Made by a program: the position numbers and the translations under genes | Assembly (NCBI GenBank): GCA_021201815.1 | Contig: JAJQEC010000068.1 | Span: forward strand, 1-49,293 | Source of the DNA: Candidatus Azobacteroides sp. | GTDB taxonomy: Bacteria; Bacteroidota; Bacteroidia; Bacteroidales; WRGA01 | Direction of reading: 5' to 3' | Length of the DNA stretch: 49,293 bases | Notes under the pieces: model-generated | The model's database searches: none | Told to the model about the DNA's origin: nothing | What the model saw: only the letters and a program-made list of their open reading frames with translations | In this document: in pieces, positions 25,683 through 35,358 of the stretch | Position numbering within the stretch: the stretch's first letter is position 1 | Layout of the letters: each line of letters opens with the position of its first letter

Positions 25683-26834
25683 ATGGAAGAATACAAATTA
25701 ATAGCCAAAACATTTCAGGGGCTGGAAGATGTGCTGGCCAAGGAACTCTGCGAAATGGGAGCCAATAATGTGGAACTGGGTCGCAGGATGGTTTCTTTTA
25801 CCGGTAACAAAGAAATGATGTATAAGGCAAACTTGCAATGCCGTACTGCCTTACGCATCCTGAAGCCAATAAATGAATTCAAGGCAGTCAACGCAGAAGA
25901 AGTGTATGACAAAGTTAAAAAGATTCCCTGGGATAATTATTTTGGTCTTGAAAATACCTTTGCCGTCGACTCTGTGGTATTTTCAGAAGATTTTTGCCAT
26001 TCAAAATTCGTTGCTTATAAAGTAAAAGATGCTATTGTAGATTACTTTAAGGAGAAATATGGCAAACGTCCTTCCGTAAGAGTAGTAAATCCGGACATTT
26101 ATATTAATATTCACATTTCTCATCACCAATGTACCATTTCTCTTGATAGTTCCGGTGAGTCGCTTCATAAAAGAGGATATCGGGTAGCACAAACAGAAGC
26201 TCCCCTGAATGAAGTACTGGCGGCCGGAATGATCCTGAAAACAGGATGGAAAGGGAACAGCCCGTTTGTAGATCCGATGTGCGGTTCCGGAACATTGCTT
26301 ATAGAAGCCGCTATGATTGCGCTTAATATTCCGCCGGGTATATACAGAAATTCTTTTTCTTTCGAAAACTGGCCGGATTTTGACAAAGATCTTTTTGACA
26401 GATTATATAACGATGAAAGTGGTGAAAAAGAATTCCATCATAAAATATATGGTTCGGACATTTCAGCTCAGGCTATCCAAATTGCAGAAAAGAATATTAA
26501 ATCTGCCGGTCTGGCAAAACATATTTCCCTGACAGTAAAACCTATTCAGAAATATTCTGATCCACCGGAGAACGGAATCCTTATTACTAATCCCCCCTAT
26601 GGTGAACGGCTATCTTTAAAAAATCTGACCGAACTATATGAAGTATTAGGCGAAAGACTGAAACACGCCTTCCCTAATTATAATGCCTGGGTATTAAGTA
26701 GTAGTGAAGAATGTTTCAAATATGTCGGTCTGAAACCTACTGCCAGAATAAAGCTCAAAAACGGAGACCTTGACTGTGAATTCCGGAATTATAAAATATT
26801 CGAAGGAAAATATAAGAAAAAAAACAATAATTAA
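25683..26834 (+). CDS. THUMP-domain RNA methyltransferase (RlmL N-domain/YpsC type)
   Basis: A 383-residue class I SAM-dependent methyltransferase. The N-terminal ferredoxin-like and THUMP domains (about 1-160) bind RNA. The catalytic domain has DPMCGSGTLLIEAAMIA (SAM motif) and the NPPY motif in ITNPPYGERL. This matches the RlmL-like enzymes forming m2G in 23S rRNA (G2445). The start is ATG 25683 (MEEYKLIAKTFQGLEDVLAKEL); an open upstream extension encodes unrelated hydrophobic residues and is not conserved-looking. No clear operon partner. Confidence 0.92.
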   Translation: MEEYKLIAKTFQGLEDVLAKELCEMGANNVELGRRMVSFTGNKEMMYKANLQCRTALRILKPINEFKAVNAEEVYDKVKKIPWDNYFGLENTFAVDSVVFSEDFCHSKFVAYKVKDAIVDYFKEKYGKRPSVRVVNPDIYINIHISHHQCTISLDSSGESLHKRGYRVAQTEAPLNEVLAAGMILKTGWKGNSPFVDPMCGSGTLLIEAAMIALNIPPGIYRNSFSFENWPDFDKDLFDRLYNDESGEKEFHHKIYGSDISAQAIQIAEKNIKSAGLAKHISLTVKPIQKYSDPPENGILITNPPYGERLSLKNLTELYEVLGERLKHAFPNYNAWVLSSSEECFKYVGLKPTARIKLKNGDLDCEFRNYKIFEGKYKKKNNN

Positions 26835-26975
26835 AAGGCAAGTCAGGAAAAGAGGAAAAATAATATTATTTATAAGAAGGATTTGTTCGATAAGTAGTAT
26901 TTTTAACCGAAAAAAAATTTTAATATCCCGGTGTTTCTGAATTTTTGTTTTTATTTTTAAAGTAATTTTTATCTT

Positions 26976-29570
26976 ATGAAAAAAACACACCTTTTATCTT
27001 TTCTATTAATGGCCTTGGTTATCAATAGTATAACGGCAAGAGAAAGAATTTCATTGAATGAAGGATGGAAATTCTCGAAAATAGATTCCTCTGAGATCAG
27101 AAACTCTTTAAGTTATGAAGAAATAAAAGAATGGATGTTGCCGTCTGGCAATCTGTTTCTTTCCGAAAATAAACAATATTCACGCCCCGGGATTCCTCTT
27201 GATGGAGGAACATATGCTCAACGGGAATTTGATGACAGCAGTTGGAGAATACTGAATCTGCCTCATGATTGGGGAATTGAAGGACCGTTTACTCAGGAAT
27301 ACGCCGGAACAACAGCAAAACTACCCTGGTGGGGAGTTGCATGGTACAGAAAAGAGATTTTTATTGATGAAAAAGACGCCGGAAAAAAATTTATATTGGA
27401 AATAGATGGTTCCATGTCTTATACCAATGTATGGTGTAACGGCTACTATGCCGGAGGATGGCCTTATGGATACGCTTCTTTTTCACTGGATCTTACTCCT
27501 TATTTAAATCCCGGCAAAAAAAATGTAATTGCTATCCGGCTGGATAATCCGGACGAATCCTCCCGGTGGTACCCCGGAGGAGGAATATACAGAAATGTAT
27601 GGCTGGTTAAAAAGAATCCGGTAAGCATTTCGCAATGGGGAACTTTTATTACCACTCCGGAGATAAACAAAGAGAAGGCAATTGTATGGCTTCGTGCGGA
27701 TATAGACAAACCGGGTAACTCTCCTGTGACCGTACAGATAAAAACAGAAATTTTTAAAATCGATACAAACGGGAAAACAGAAAAGAAGGTTCTTTCAGAA
27801 AGTATTACAACGACAGAGCTCCAACAGAAAAAGAATAGGGTAGAACAAAAATTTACGCTGAATAATCCTGAATTATGGGACCTAGAAAGTCCTCATTTAT
27901 ATCAGGCCGTAACAACCATTTTACAGGATGGTAAATCAATAGATACCTACAAAACCACCTTTGGAATACGAACAATTGAATTTACGGCCAATGATGGATT
28001 TCATCTGAATGGAAAAAGAATACCCCTTAAAGGCGTATGTATGCATCATGACCTTGGCTCTCTGGGAGCAGCTTTTAATTACCGGGCCATGGAACGACAA
28101 CTGGAAATTCTGCAGGAAATGGGAGTAAATGCTATCCGTACGGCACATAATCCGCCTGCACCCGAATTTCTGGATCTCTGTGACAAAATGGGACTTATGG
28201 TCATTGATGAGTTTTCTGATACATGGAAATCTCCCAAAAAACAGAATGGTTACGGACTATTATTTGATGATTGGCACGAACAGGATATCCGGGCTTTCAT
28301 AAGAAGAGACAGGAATCATCCGTCCATTATCCTGTGGAGTACAGGAAATGAAATAAACGAACAGGTAACAGAAACCGGACCGGAAATTTCCCGCATGCTT
28401 ACGGAAATTGTCAGAGAGGAAGATACGACCCGGCCGACAACTGTAGGATGTAATCTCGAACAATCCGCATTTAACGGGTTTCAGTATACGTTTGATGTCT
28501 ATGGTTTTAATTACAAACCTTACCTTTATAAAGAGTTCCATGAAAAAAATCCTTCCATACCTTTTTTTGGAAGTGAAACTTCTTCCTGTATCAGTAGCCG
28601 CGGAGAATATTTATTTCCGGTAGATGAAGATAAAGACGGTGGAAAAATCGGATTTCACGTAAGTTCTTATGACTTGTATGCTCCTTCCTGGGCAACTCCT
28701 CCGGATTGGGAATTTAAGGGACAAGATAAGAATCCTGCTTCAGCCGGAGAATTTGTCTGGACAGGTTTTGACTATCTCGGAGAACCGACTCCTTTTGATA
28801 AAGATCTGTCTATTCTGGGGAATTTTAATACGCTGGAAGAAAAAGCACGTGCTGAAAAAGAACTGAATGAAATAGGAAAAATAAAAGTTCCTTCCCGTAG
28901 CTCCTATTTTGGAATTGTAGATATGGCCGGTTTCAAAAAAGACCGCTTTTATATTTATCAGGCCCGATGGCGTCCGGAACTTCCGATGGCTCATATTCTG
29001 CCTCACTGGAACTGGCCCGACCGTATAGGGAAAGTAACTCCGGTCCATGTATATACGTCCGGAGATGAAGCGGAATTATTCCTTAATGGAAAATCTCTTG
29101 GCCGGAAAATCAAAGGTACGTATGAATATCGGTTAAAATGGGAGGAAGTAGTATATGAACCCGGCGAATTAAAAGTACTCACTTATAAAAATGATACCTT
29201 ATGGGCAGAAGATGTTGTAAAAACCAGTGAAGATCCTGCGTCATTATTTGTTCAGGCTGACAGAAGTACCTTTTCAGCTGATGGCAATGATCTGATATTT
29301 GTTTCTGTAGAGATAAAAGATAAAAACGGTTTATTTGTACCTACAGCCAACAACCTGATTCAGTTTGAAGTATCTGGCCCGGCTGAAATAATAGCGACAG
29401 ATAATGGAGACCCGACCAGCCACGAATCCTTCCGGAATCCTTATATAAAGGCATTTAATGGGTTATGTCTTGTTATTCTTCGTTCTATAAAAGGAAAAAC
29501 CGGTGAAATACAATTAAAAACGTCCACTGAAGGAATGCAGCCCATAGAAACGAAGCTCTACGCTAAATAA
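26976..29570 (+). CDS. Glycoside hydrolase family 2 (beta-galactosidase-like)
   Basis: An 864-residue secreted glycosidase with signal peptide MKKTHLLSFLLMALVINS. Order: sugar-binding jelly-roll domain (about 25-215; NLPHDWGIEGPF, WYRKEIFIDE), immunoglobulin-like domain (about 215-330), GH2 TIM barrel with acid/base E459 in WSTGNEINE and nucleophile E534 in FFGSETSS, then a DUF4982-type domain and a further Ig-like domain. The enzyme cleaves beta-linked galactose or related sugars in the periplasm. Substrate cannot be set. No SusC/SusD pair is nearby, so it is not an obvious polysaccharide-utilisation locus. A strong terminator follows. Confidence 0.92.
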   Translation: MKKTHLLSFLLMALVINSITARERISLNEGWKFSKIDSSEIRNSLSYEEIKEWMLPSGNLFLSENKQYSRPGIPLDGGTYAQREFDDSSWRILNLPHDWGIEGPFTQEYAGTTAKLPWWGVAWYRKEIFIDEKDAGKKFILEIDGSMSYTNVWCNGYYAGGWPYGYASFSLDLTPYLNPGKKNVIAIRLDNPDESSRWYPGGGIYRNVWLVKKNPVSISQWGTFITTPEINKEKAIVWLRADIDKPGNSPVTVQIKTEIFKIDTNGKTEKKVLSESITTTELQQKKNRVEQKFTLNNPELWDLESPHLYQAVTTILQDGKSIDTYKTTFGIRTIEFTANDGFHLNGKRIPLKGVCMHHDLGSLGAAFNYRAMERQLEILQEMGVNAIRTAHNPPAPEFLDLCDKMGLMVIDEFSDTWKSPKKQNGYGLLFDDWHEQDIRAFIRRDRNHPSIILWSTGNEINEQVTETGPEISRMLTEIVREEDTTRPTTVGCNLEQSAFNGFQYTFDVYGFNYKPYLYKEFHEKNPSIPFFGSETSSCISSRGEYLFPVDEDKDGGKIGFHVSSYDLYAPSWATPPDWEFKGQDKNPASAGEFVWTGFDYLGEPTPFDKDLSILGNFNTLEEKARAEKELNEIGKIKVPSRSSYFGIVDMAGFKKDRFYIYQARWRPELPMAHILPHWNWPDRIGKVTPVHVYTSGDEAELFLNGKSLGRKIKGTYEYRLKWEEVVYEPGELKVLTYKNDTLWAEDVVKTSEDPASLFVQADRSTFSADGNDLIFVSVEIKDKNGLFVPTANNLIQFEVSGPAEIIATDNGDPTSHESFRNPYIKAFNGLCLVILRSIKGKTGEIQLKTSTEGMQPIETKLYAK

Positions 29571-29590
29571 AAATCATACATAAAAATTAT

Positions 29591-29628
29591 AAAGGCACAA
29601 AGGAATAATACTTTCTTTGTGCCTTTTT
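29591..29628 (+). terminator. Terminator after the GH2 gene
   Basis: AAAGGCACAAAG pairs with CTTTGTGCCTTT around a 12-base loop, followed by TTT. Confidence 0.85.
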
Positions 29629-29680
29629 GTATGATATGTTCTTATTTTTTAATCCGGACTTTTAATTCTTAGTTTTTTTC

Positions 29681-29688
29681 TATCTTTG
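29681..29688 (+). promoter_or_regulatory. Promoter -7 box of the aldo/keto reductase gene
   Basis: TATCTTTG fits TAnnTTTG, 25 bases before the ATG at 29714. Confidence 0.55.
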
Positions 29689-29713
29689 TGTCTATTCTTA
29701 AAAAATCTTTATC

Positions 29714-30904
29714 ATGAAAAAGAATCAGGTAAACCGACGAACCTTTCTTAAACTCTCCGCAACGACTGTAGCAGGCAGCCTGTTTATACCGGGAGCAAGT
29801 GCATCCATCACAGAGAAAATGTCCGAAAAAGAAAATGATAAAACTATTCCCGAGCGTATGCTGGGACGAACGGGTATCCGGTTATCTATTTTAAGCATGG
29901 GGGTGATGCGTGCTGACAATTCGAATGTTGTAAGAGCAGCTTATAACTCAGGACTGATTCATTTTGATACCGCTCATGGATACCAGAATGGGAAAAATGA
30001 AGAAATGCTCGGCAGCTTTTTTAAGGGAAAACCTCGTGATAAATATGTGATTGCGACCAAAGTAAAATTCGATTATCCATTGCAGGATAACTTCGAAAAA
30101 GAGGTGGAAGAAAAGCTGGAGACTAGTTTAAAACGACTTCAAATGGATTACGTAGATATTTTCTATGCACACGCATTCGATCAACCGGAAGAAGTGAGGG
30201 ACCCCAGGATAATAGAAAAATTAAAACAAATTAAAGACAGCGGCAAAGCCAAATATATCGGTTTTTCTACTCATGCTCATAAACCGGAACAAATCCACGC
30301 TGCTGTAGATGCCGGAATTTATGATGTGATTCTTTTAAGTTATAATTTTAAACTTCAGAATCTGCAAGAAACAGAAGAAGCGATCAAACGGGCCGGAGAA
30401 GCCGGTATCGGACTGGTAGCGATGAAAACAATGACAGGTGGCACAGAAGATGCCGAAGGAAAGAAAAAAATTAATGCGCAGGCCTGCCTTAAGTGGGTAT
30501 GGAATAACAAATATATCACTACTATTATTCCGGGCTTTTCCAATTACGATGAATTGGAAGAATGTCTGGCTGCCGCACACAATCCGGGTATTACTGCGGC
30601 CGAAGAGGAATATCTCGCCGCTTTATGTAATAAAGAATCCCTTTTTTGCCAGCAATGCGGTAAATGCAGGACACAATGCCCGGAGAAACTACCTATACCG
30701 GACATGATGCGGGCTTATATGTATGCCTATGGTTACAAATATTCCCGTCTTTCAAAAGAAACCCTTCAGGAACTTGATCTGCCGGATGAAGTGTGTGCCT
30801 CCTGCAAAATATGTAAGGTAACCTGCCCTTCGGGGTTTAATGTAGCCGGGAAAATTGCAGCCATTACTCCTGTCAGAGATATTCCATATGAATTATTATC
30901 TTAA
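29714..30904 (+). CDS. Tat-exported aldo/keto reductase with 4Fe-4S ferredoxin-like C-terminus
   Basis: A 396-residue oxidoreductase. The N-terminus has a twin-arginine signal (NRRTFLKLSATTVAGSLF), so it is exported folded to the periplasm. Residues 45-300 form an aldo/keto reductase barrel (LGRTGIRLSILSMGVM, IHFDTAHGYQNGKNEEMLG, YVDIFYAHA). The C-terminus has two cysteine clusters, CQQCGKCRTQCP and CASCKICKVTCP, typical of 4Fe-4S binding. Such fusions are common in Bacteroidota; the substrate is unknown. The following gene starts 17 bases after its stop and is probably co-expressed. Confidence 0.9.
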   Translation: MKKNQVNRRTFLKLSATTVAGSLFIPGASASITEKMSEKENDKTIPERMLGRTGIRLSILSMGVMRADNSNVVRAAYNSGLIHFDTAHGYQNGKNEEMLGSFFKGKPRDKYVIATKVKFDYPLQDNFEKEVEEKLETSLKRLQMDYVDIFYAHAFDQPEEVRDPRIIEKLKQIKDSGKAKYIGFSTHAHKPEQIHAAVDAGIYDVILLSYNFKLQNLQETEEAIKRAGEAGIGLVAMKTMTGGTEDAEGKKKINAQACLKWVWNNKYITTIIPGFSNYDELEECLAAAHNPGITAAEEEYLAALCNKESLFCQQCGKCRTQCPEKLPIPDMMRAYMYAYGYKYSRLSKETLQELDLPDEVCASCKICKVTCPSGFNVAGKIAAITPVRDIPYELLS

Positions 30905-30920
30905 AATAAATAGAAAATTT

Positions 30921-31802
30921 ATGAAGTATATCCGACTTGTATTTATCGTTTTCATATTTTGTATTTACCCGGTAGCTGCGCAAAACCCGGAAGAGCTCCG
31001 CTCTTTTTTACCGGAAGAAATAGAAGGCTGGGTTTTATCAGACAAAATGGAAATTTTTCATGAAGATAATCTCTTCGACCGTATCAACGGAGCTGCTCCA
31101 TTATTCATTGAAAATAACTTTCTGGAAATGACTGCCATGGAATATAACCGTGGAGAAGATTATATTACCATTCAGGTTTACCGCCATGCAACTCCGGAAG
31201 ATGCTTTTGGGATGTACGCTTCAGAGCGTTCTTCCGACCTTCCTTACTTATCCATCGGAGGAGAAGCCCAGGGAGATGATAGTCACCTGTATTATTTTGC
31301 CGGGGAAACCTATGTGAAAATATGGAGTAATACAAATGCATCTCCTGTTTTGCAGGAAATTGCTTCCCGTCTGGCTGTTCATACAAATCCCCATGCAACT
31401 TATCCGGCTCTAACAAGGATATTTCCCAAAAAGAATCTCCTACCCTACTCTTTGGAATATATCACAGCCAATTACCTGGGACATTCTTTTTTACATGCTG
31501 CCTATACAGCGAAATATGATCTGGAAGGGGAATTAGTGCATATTTTTATTCTGGATGCAAACACGCCACAAGAAGCAAGAAAAATGCTGGATAGCTATTT
31601 TGAGTTTGCAGGACAAGCTCATGAATACGAACAAGGACCGCTACTGGTAAAAGATAAATACACCGGTACTATTCCTCTTATCTGGAAAGGTCAGTATATT
31701 ACCGGAGCTTTTACAGATGACTCCGGAGCATATGAAAGAAAAGCAGGTGAAATGGAAGAAATATTAAGAGAAATAGAACAAAACATTGAAAATATTAAAT
31801 AA
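30921..31802 (+). CDS. DUF6599-like exported protein
   Basis: A 293-residue protein with signal peptide MKYIRLVFIVFIFCIYPVAAQ. The core LPEEIEGWVLSDKMEIFHED, FDRINGAAPLFIENNF and VYRHATPEDAFGMYASERS resembles a Bacteroidota family I recall as DUF6599; function unknown. The start is ATG 30921, since the open upstream part overlaps the previous gene and has no signal peptide. It lies immediately after the Tat-exported Fe-S aldo/keto reductase gene, suggesting that the two act together in the periplasm. Confidence 0.75.
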   Translation: MKYIRLVFIVFIFCIYPVAAQNPEELRSFLPEEIEGWVLSDKMEIFHEDNLFDRINGAAPLFIENNFLEMTAMEYNRGEDYITIQVYRHATPEDAFGMYASERSSDLPYLSIGGEAQGDDSHLYYFAGETYVKIWSNTNASPVLQEIASRLAVHTNPHATYPALTRIFPKKNLLPYSLEYITANYLGHSFLHAAYTAKYDLEGELVHIFILDANTPQEARKMLDSYFEFAGQAHEYEQGPLLVKDKYTGTIPLIWKGQYITGAFTDDSGAYERKAGEMEEILREIEQNIENIK

Positions 31803-31911
31803 AAGAAGATGTGTCAAAAAAAGTGCCGGGGGCTGAAGCCTCACGGCTCTCTTGTCAACTCACGAATCGCAATCTCATCCCATCTGAAATTTACTTTTCA
31901 AATACCCTCTT

Positions 31912-33096
31912 TTATTTTATATTTTCACAGATAAGCATTATTTTTTTATTATTCCCTATTGTTGTAGCAAATAAATAAATTTCACTCCCTTCTTTTATTT
32001 TATATTTTTTCCGTATTTCCTCTACAGATAAAGGAAAATTTCTGACAGTTATATTAGCTTTCCTGTCAGGCAGAAAAGAATATAAATGACCTGGGAAAGA
32101 ATACAATACTTCTTTTATTCTGAAAATCCTGCCGGGAAAATCTTCTACCAGCTTATCATTTGTATATAAATGAGTATTCACATGCAATTTTTTCAGGCCG
32201 AACTGCTCACTGATCAACTTAAAAGCCCCGGCTTTGAGAACTGTTACATTCGGTTCATACAGATATTTTTCAAGGTTGTCCGCATAAAGTACATTCGCCT
32301 CTTCTTCCCTGGTTTTTCGAAAACAAAAGTGCTCCGTTTTACCTGTCCCTATATTAACACAATGGATTAACGGATCGGTATGTTGATTACAGCATACAAA
32401 CAAAAGTTCTTTGCAATCATTTTTAACGGATAAAATATGGATATCACTTACCATATAGTTTAGTTCCCTGAGAGCTCTGGAAATGTCAAGCATAGGAGAT
32501 ACCTTAAGTAGGATTTTTTCTGCTTTAGAAAAAAATAAAGGCATATGTTTTACAACATCAGGTTCACAATCCGTCAGCAGGAAAACTTTATTTCTGGACA
32601 CATCCCTTCTGGCAGGATCCGCATATAACCAATCAAATTTTTTGTCATATCCGGATAAAAAAGAGGCCGAATCCGTACAAACCGGAATAATATTCTGAAT
32701 ATGAAGAGCAGAAAAGTTTTGTACGGTAATATCAAATAGATTTTTATTTTTTTCAATATAAGTCACCTTTTCGTTTACTGCTGCCATAAATATACAGTCA
32801 ATACCCAATCCCCCCGTCACATCAATTAAAGATCCTCCTTTACAGATGCTGGCTTTATATTGTGCCGTAGCTTCCGAAGAACATTGTTCCAATGACAATT
32901 TTTCAGGAAAAATAAAATTATCATTTGTTACAAAAGAAGGTAACTTATTTTTTGCTTTTTTTCTGCCTTCTATTTGTTGAACAGCTAATTTTAAATTAAT
33001 ATCCGGAGATAAATTTTTCTTCAATAAGATTTCAGCAATTTCTTTATCCTTATTTTTTTCAATAAAATCTTTTGTTTCCCTATTCAAAATAGTCAT
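31912..33096 (-). CDS. THUMP-like domain class I SAM-dependent methyltransferase
   Basis: A 394-residue protein. A Rossmann methyltransferase core (SLIDVTGGLGIDCIFMA as SAM motif; DWLYADPARRD as the catalytic-loop equivalent) is followed by a C-terminal THUMP-like domain (VRNFPLSVEEIRKKYKIKEG). This Bacteroidota family is annotated as THUMP-like; an RNA substrate is likely but unproven. It is monocistronic on the minus strand, next to a long AT-rich gene-free stretch. A possible -7 box lies at 33167-33174 (minus-strand TATCTTTG). Confidence 0.88.
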   Translation of the reverse strand: MTILNRETKDFIEKNKDKEIAEILLKKNLSPDINLKLAVQQIEGRKKAKNKLPSFVTNDNFIFPEKLSLEQCSSEATAQYKASICKGGSLIDVTGGLGIDCIFMAAVNEKVTYIEKNKNLFDITVQNFSALHIQNIIPVCTDSASFLSGYDKKFDWLYADPARRDVSRNKVFLLTDCEPDVVKHMPLFFSKAEKILLKVSPMLDISRALRELNYMVSDIHILSVKNDCKELLFVCCNQHTDPLIHCVNIGTGKTEHFCFRKTREEEANVLYADNLEKYLYEPNVTVLKAGAFKLISEQFGLKKLHVNTHLYTNDKLVEDFPGRIFRIKEVLYSFPGHLYSFLPDRKANITVRNFPLSVEEIRKKYKIKEGSEIYLFATTIGNNKKIMLICENIK

Positions 33097-33829
33097 CTTT
33101 AATCTCTTTTTATTTTCAAAGTCAAAAAAGCATTTCTGGTTGCCGGATTACTAATAATTCAGAACTCAAAGATAAAAGATACCCTTTATATTTGTATGAG
33201 AAAATAAAAACTTTTCCATCTATTTCTGCTACGTAATAAGTTAAAGACTAATAATATTTCCAATTAAACAGTTTTTATTTATTCATTTTATTGAAAATAA
33301 TTAGAATTTATCTATAGAAAAAAAGAATAAAATGAAAATTTATTTAAGTTTTAAATAAAAAAATTTCTCTCTCCACCTTCCATTTATGGTACTTTTTGCC
33401 GTATTTAATTAATATAAATTCAATATTTAATACTTTTTAATAAATCTAACATTTTAAAATAAAAATAATTTGTTAATTTTACCACATGATGAAAAGTTCC
33501 TGGGAACTGAACCAACTTACTTATCGTTTGTTATAATTCTGAATGCTACTGGAAAATCTTTATTAAGATTCTGTAAAAAATAATTAATAGAGGATTTTTA
33601 CTTACATTTTATTGAGGTGTTATTTTTTTACTTTTCAAAACGAAGTTCTTTTAATATTCATTGAGCAGATCAAATATTCATAAGAATATCTGATTTCTTT
33701 ATTAAATATTAAAGGCATCTATTGTAAACTTTATTAAGTATTTACCCGGAATTTATTAAAGATAATATAAATAATCCGACAGTAGAAATTAAAGTTTGAA
33801 TATTACCCATTAAACACAAAATAACTCTT
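33097..33829. other. AT-rich gene desert
   Basis: 733 bases with no credible gene. A plus-strand -7 box (TATATTTG, 33187-33194) and a minus-strand one (33167-33174) lie back to back. A small inverted repeat GTTCC-GGAAC is near 33492. A 16-codon frame starts at 33487. The 14-mer TTAATTTTACCACA at 33473-33486 also occurs at 542-555. It may hold an sRNA or a long leader, but nothing is firm. Confidence 0.4.
33187..33194 (+). promoter_or_regulatory. Orphan plus-strand -7 box
   Basis: TATATTTG fits TAnnTTTG, but the next plus-strand gene starts about 640 bases away. It could drive a non-coding RNA. Confidence 0.3.
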
Positions 33830-34330
33830 ATGAAAAAAATATTAATTTCAACTCAACCCTGGCACCAGGAATCTACTGAAGCATTATGGAAAAGAATCAG
33901 TCATCTCATTCCCCATGCCAAAGAAGATTTCCGTTCTTTTGATGAAGAACTGAATGAAGAAAGGGAGTTTCTGGAAAAATTTATTTCCGATTATGAAAAA
34001 AGCTCCTATACACAGCATTATCTGGATCTTATTGATGATCTTGAAAAATACGGTTATATCGGAAGTGAAAACGAGAATAGTGAAGCACTGTTATTAAAAA
34101 GTATTATAGCTGTTACAGAAAAAAAACAAAAACGGCCTTTATTTGAAGTATTACACATGATAATCTTTAACAAAGCCAGCTATAAAAGATTTTTTGAAAT
34201 TTATATTCCACTTCCTAATAAAGTCCGAAACTACCTGGGGAGTATTATTGCCAGGCTTGAAAATCAACAAAAAGCCATCGAAAAAGATCTCAGATTGATA
34301 AATATCTGGGAAGACCCCAAAACAGCCTGA
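33830..34330 (+). CDS. Hypothetical protein, helical
   Basis: A 166-residue cytosolic protein without signal peptide or membrane segment. It is rich in charged helices (EDFRSFDEELNEEREFLEKF, YLDLIDDLEKYGY, LENQQKAIEKDLRLI). I do not recognise the family. Start ATG 33830 is preceded by an AT-rich leader. A terminator follows, so it is a single-gene unit, between the desert and a convergent AraC gene. Confidence 0.7.
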   Translation: MKKILISTQPWHQESTEALWKRISHLIPHAKEDFRSFDEELNEEREFLEKFISDYEKSSYTQHYLDLIDDLEKYGYIGSENENSEALLLKSIIAVTEKKQKRPLFEVLHMIIFNKASYKRFFEIYIPLPNKVRNYLGSIIARLENQQKAIEKDLRLINIWEDPKTA

Positions 34331-34355
34331 TAAAAAAGAAAAAATCCAATAAGAA

Positions 34356-34391
34356 AAGGTTGTCTCAAAATCACATTGAGACGGCCTTTTT
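34356..34391. terminator. Bidirectional terminator between the 33830 gene and the AraC gene
   Basis: AAGGTTGTCTCA pairs with TGAGACGGCCTT (two G-U pairs) around a 9-base loop, followed by T-rich sequence. Confidence 0.75.
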
Positions 34392-34404
34392 TTCTTTCAA
34401 ATAC

Positions 34405-35244
34405 TTATCTTACTTCTTCATGGAATATAATTTTTCTGATTTGTCCCGGAGATATTCCGTATTTCTGTTTGAAACAACGGTTAAAATGAGCTTGTGTTTC
34501 AAATCCTACCTCCAGATATATTTGCACAGGTTTAACTGTTCCGGTCGCTAATCTTTTGTAAGCCTCCTCCAGGCGTCTGGAAAGAAGCCATCGGGTGGGA
34601 GTTGTATTAAAGAATTTCTCGAATTCCCTGCGGAAAGTTGAGAGACTTCGTCCTGAATACTCGGCAAAAACTTTTAAGGGTACATTAAACATATAGTTTT
34701 GTTCCATATATTCCTGCAGATCTTTTCTGGGAAACTCATCGGAATGAAACAATGAAAACATTAAATCTTTCTCTAAAAGGTTCAGTATATAAAGCGTCTG
34801 CTGTGATTTCATATTCATCAGATTCCTGTCCAGTATATAGTTTTTGTTGATGGATAATTTCAGGTCTGAAAACAGAATATCCCACAAATCATGGGATGGT
34901 AATTTCTTAACAGTTACAGGGATATAATGTCTGTTCTCCGGATAGGTGTTTTGTTGCAAGTATCGTTTTAAAGCCTTATTCGAAATGTTTACACATATCA
35001 GCCTGAAATAACCGCTTCGGGGTGAAGGAATCATTTTTATTCGCGCCAGATTACCTTTAGCTAATAGCATATATTCTCCTGTCTGTGCCTCATACTCTTT
35101 GCCGGAAATGGTGATATGAAAAGAACCTTCCATTATATGGATTAACCGATGAAAAGGTTCGTTTATTTCACGGTAAGTAACCTGATTATAGCAGGTGTAA
35201 TATACAGGGTCATTAAATTTATAAAGCTTCTGTTTGGTTCGCAT
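34405..35244 (-). CDS. AraC family transcriptional regulator
   Basis: A 279-residue regulator with an N-terminal cupin-like sensing domain (MEGSFHITISGKEYEAQTGEYMLL) and a C-terminal AraC DNA-binding domain with two helix-turn-helix motifs (KVFAEYSGRSLSTFRREFEK and IYLEVGFETQAHFNRCFKQK, ending YGISPGQIRK). The start is ATG 35244; a TTG two codons upstream is less likely. A -7 box (35248-35255) sits just before the ATG, so the mRNA may be leaderless. It is divergent from an MFS transporter gene, its most probable target. A small palindrome GTCA-6-TGAC (35256-35269) lies in the shared region. Confidence 0.92.
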   Translation of the reverse strand: MRTKQKLYKFNDPVYYTCYNQVTYREINEPFHRLIHIMEGSFHITISGKEYEAQTGEYMLLAKGNLARIKMIPSPRSGYFRLICVNISNKALKRYLQQNTYPENRHYIPVTVKKLPSHDLWDILFSDLKLSINKNYILDRNLMNMKSQQTLYILNLLEKDLMFSLFHSDEFPRKDLQEYMEQNYMFNVPLKVFAEYSGRSLSTFRREFEKFFNTTPTRWLLSRRLEEAYKRLATGTVKPVQIYLEVGFETQAHFNRCFKQKYGISPGQIRKIIFHEEVR

Positions 35245-35247
35245 ATA

Positions 35248-35255
35248 CAAAAATA
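35248..35255 (-). promoter_or_regulatory. AraC gene -7 box, possibly leaderless
   Basis: The minus strand reads TATTTTTG ending 3 bases before the ATG at 35244. Next to it GTCAAATTGATGAC (35256-35269) is an imperfect palindrome that might be an operator. Confidence 0.45.
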
Positions 35256-35326
35256 GTCAAATTGATGACTTTTACAGACAAATAAAAATGAGAGTTAAGG
35301 ATAAAAATAAACGGTTCGTTCCTCTA

Positions 35327-35334
35327 TACCTTTG
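35327..35334 (+). promoter_or_regulatory. MFS transporter gene -7 box
   Basis: TACCTTTG matches TAnnTTTG, 24 bases before the ATG at 35359. It is divergent from the AraC promoter. Confidence 0.6.
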
Positions 35335-35358
35335 CAGGCAAAAATATAATAGTAAACA

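Noticed and set aside
26976-31802. Polysaccharide-utilisation locus around the GH2 gene
   Set aside because: No SusC/SusD-like genes or dedicated regulator adjoin; the neighbours are a redox protein and an unknown exported protein.
31803-31911. tRNA or small RNA after the DUF6599-like gene
   Set aside because: A locally GC-rich patch is present, but no cloverleaf or terminator could be drawn.
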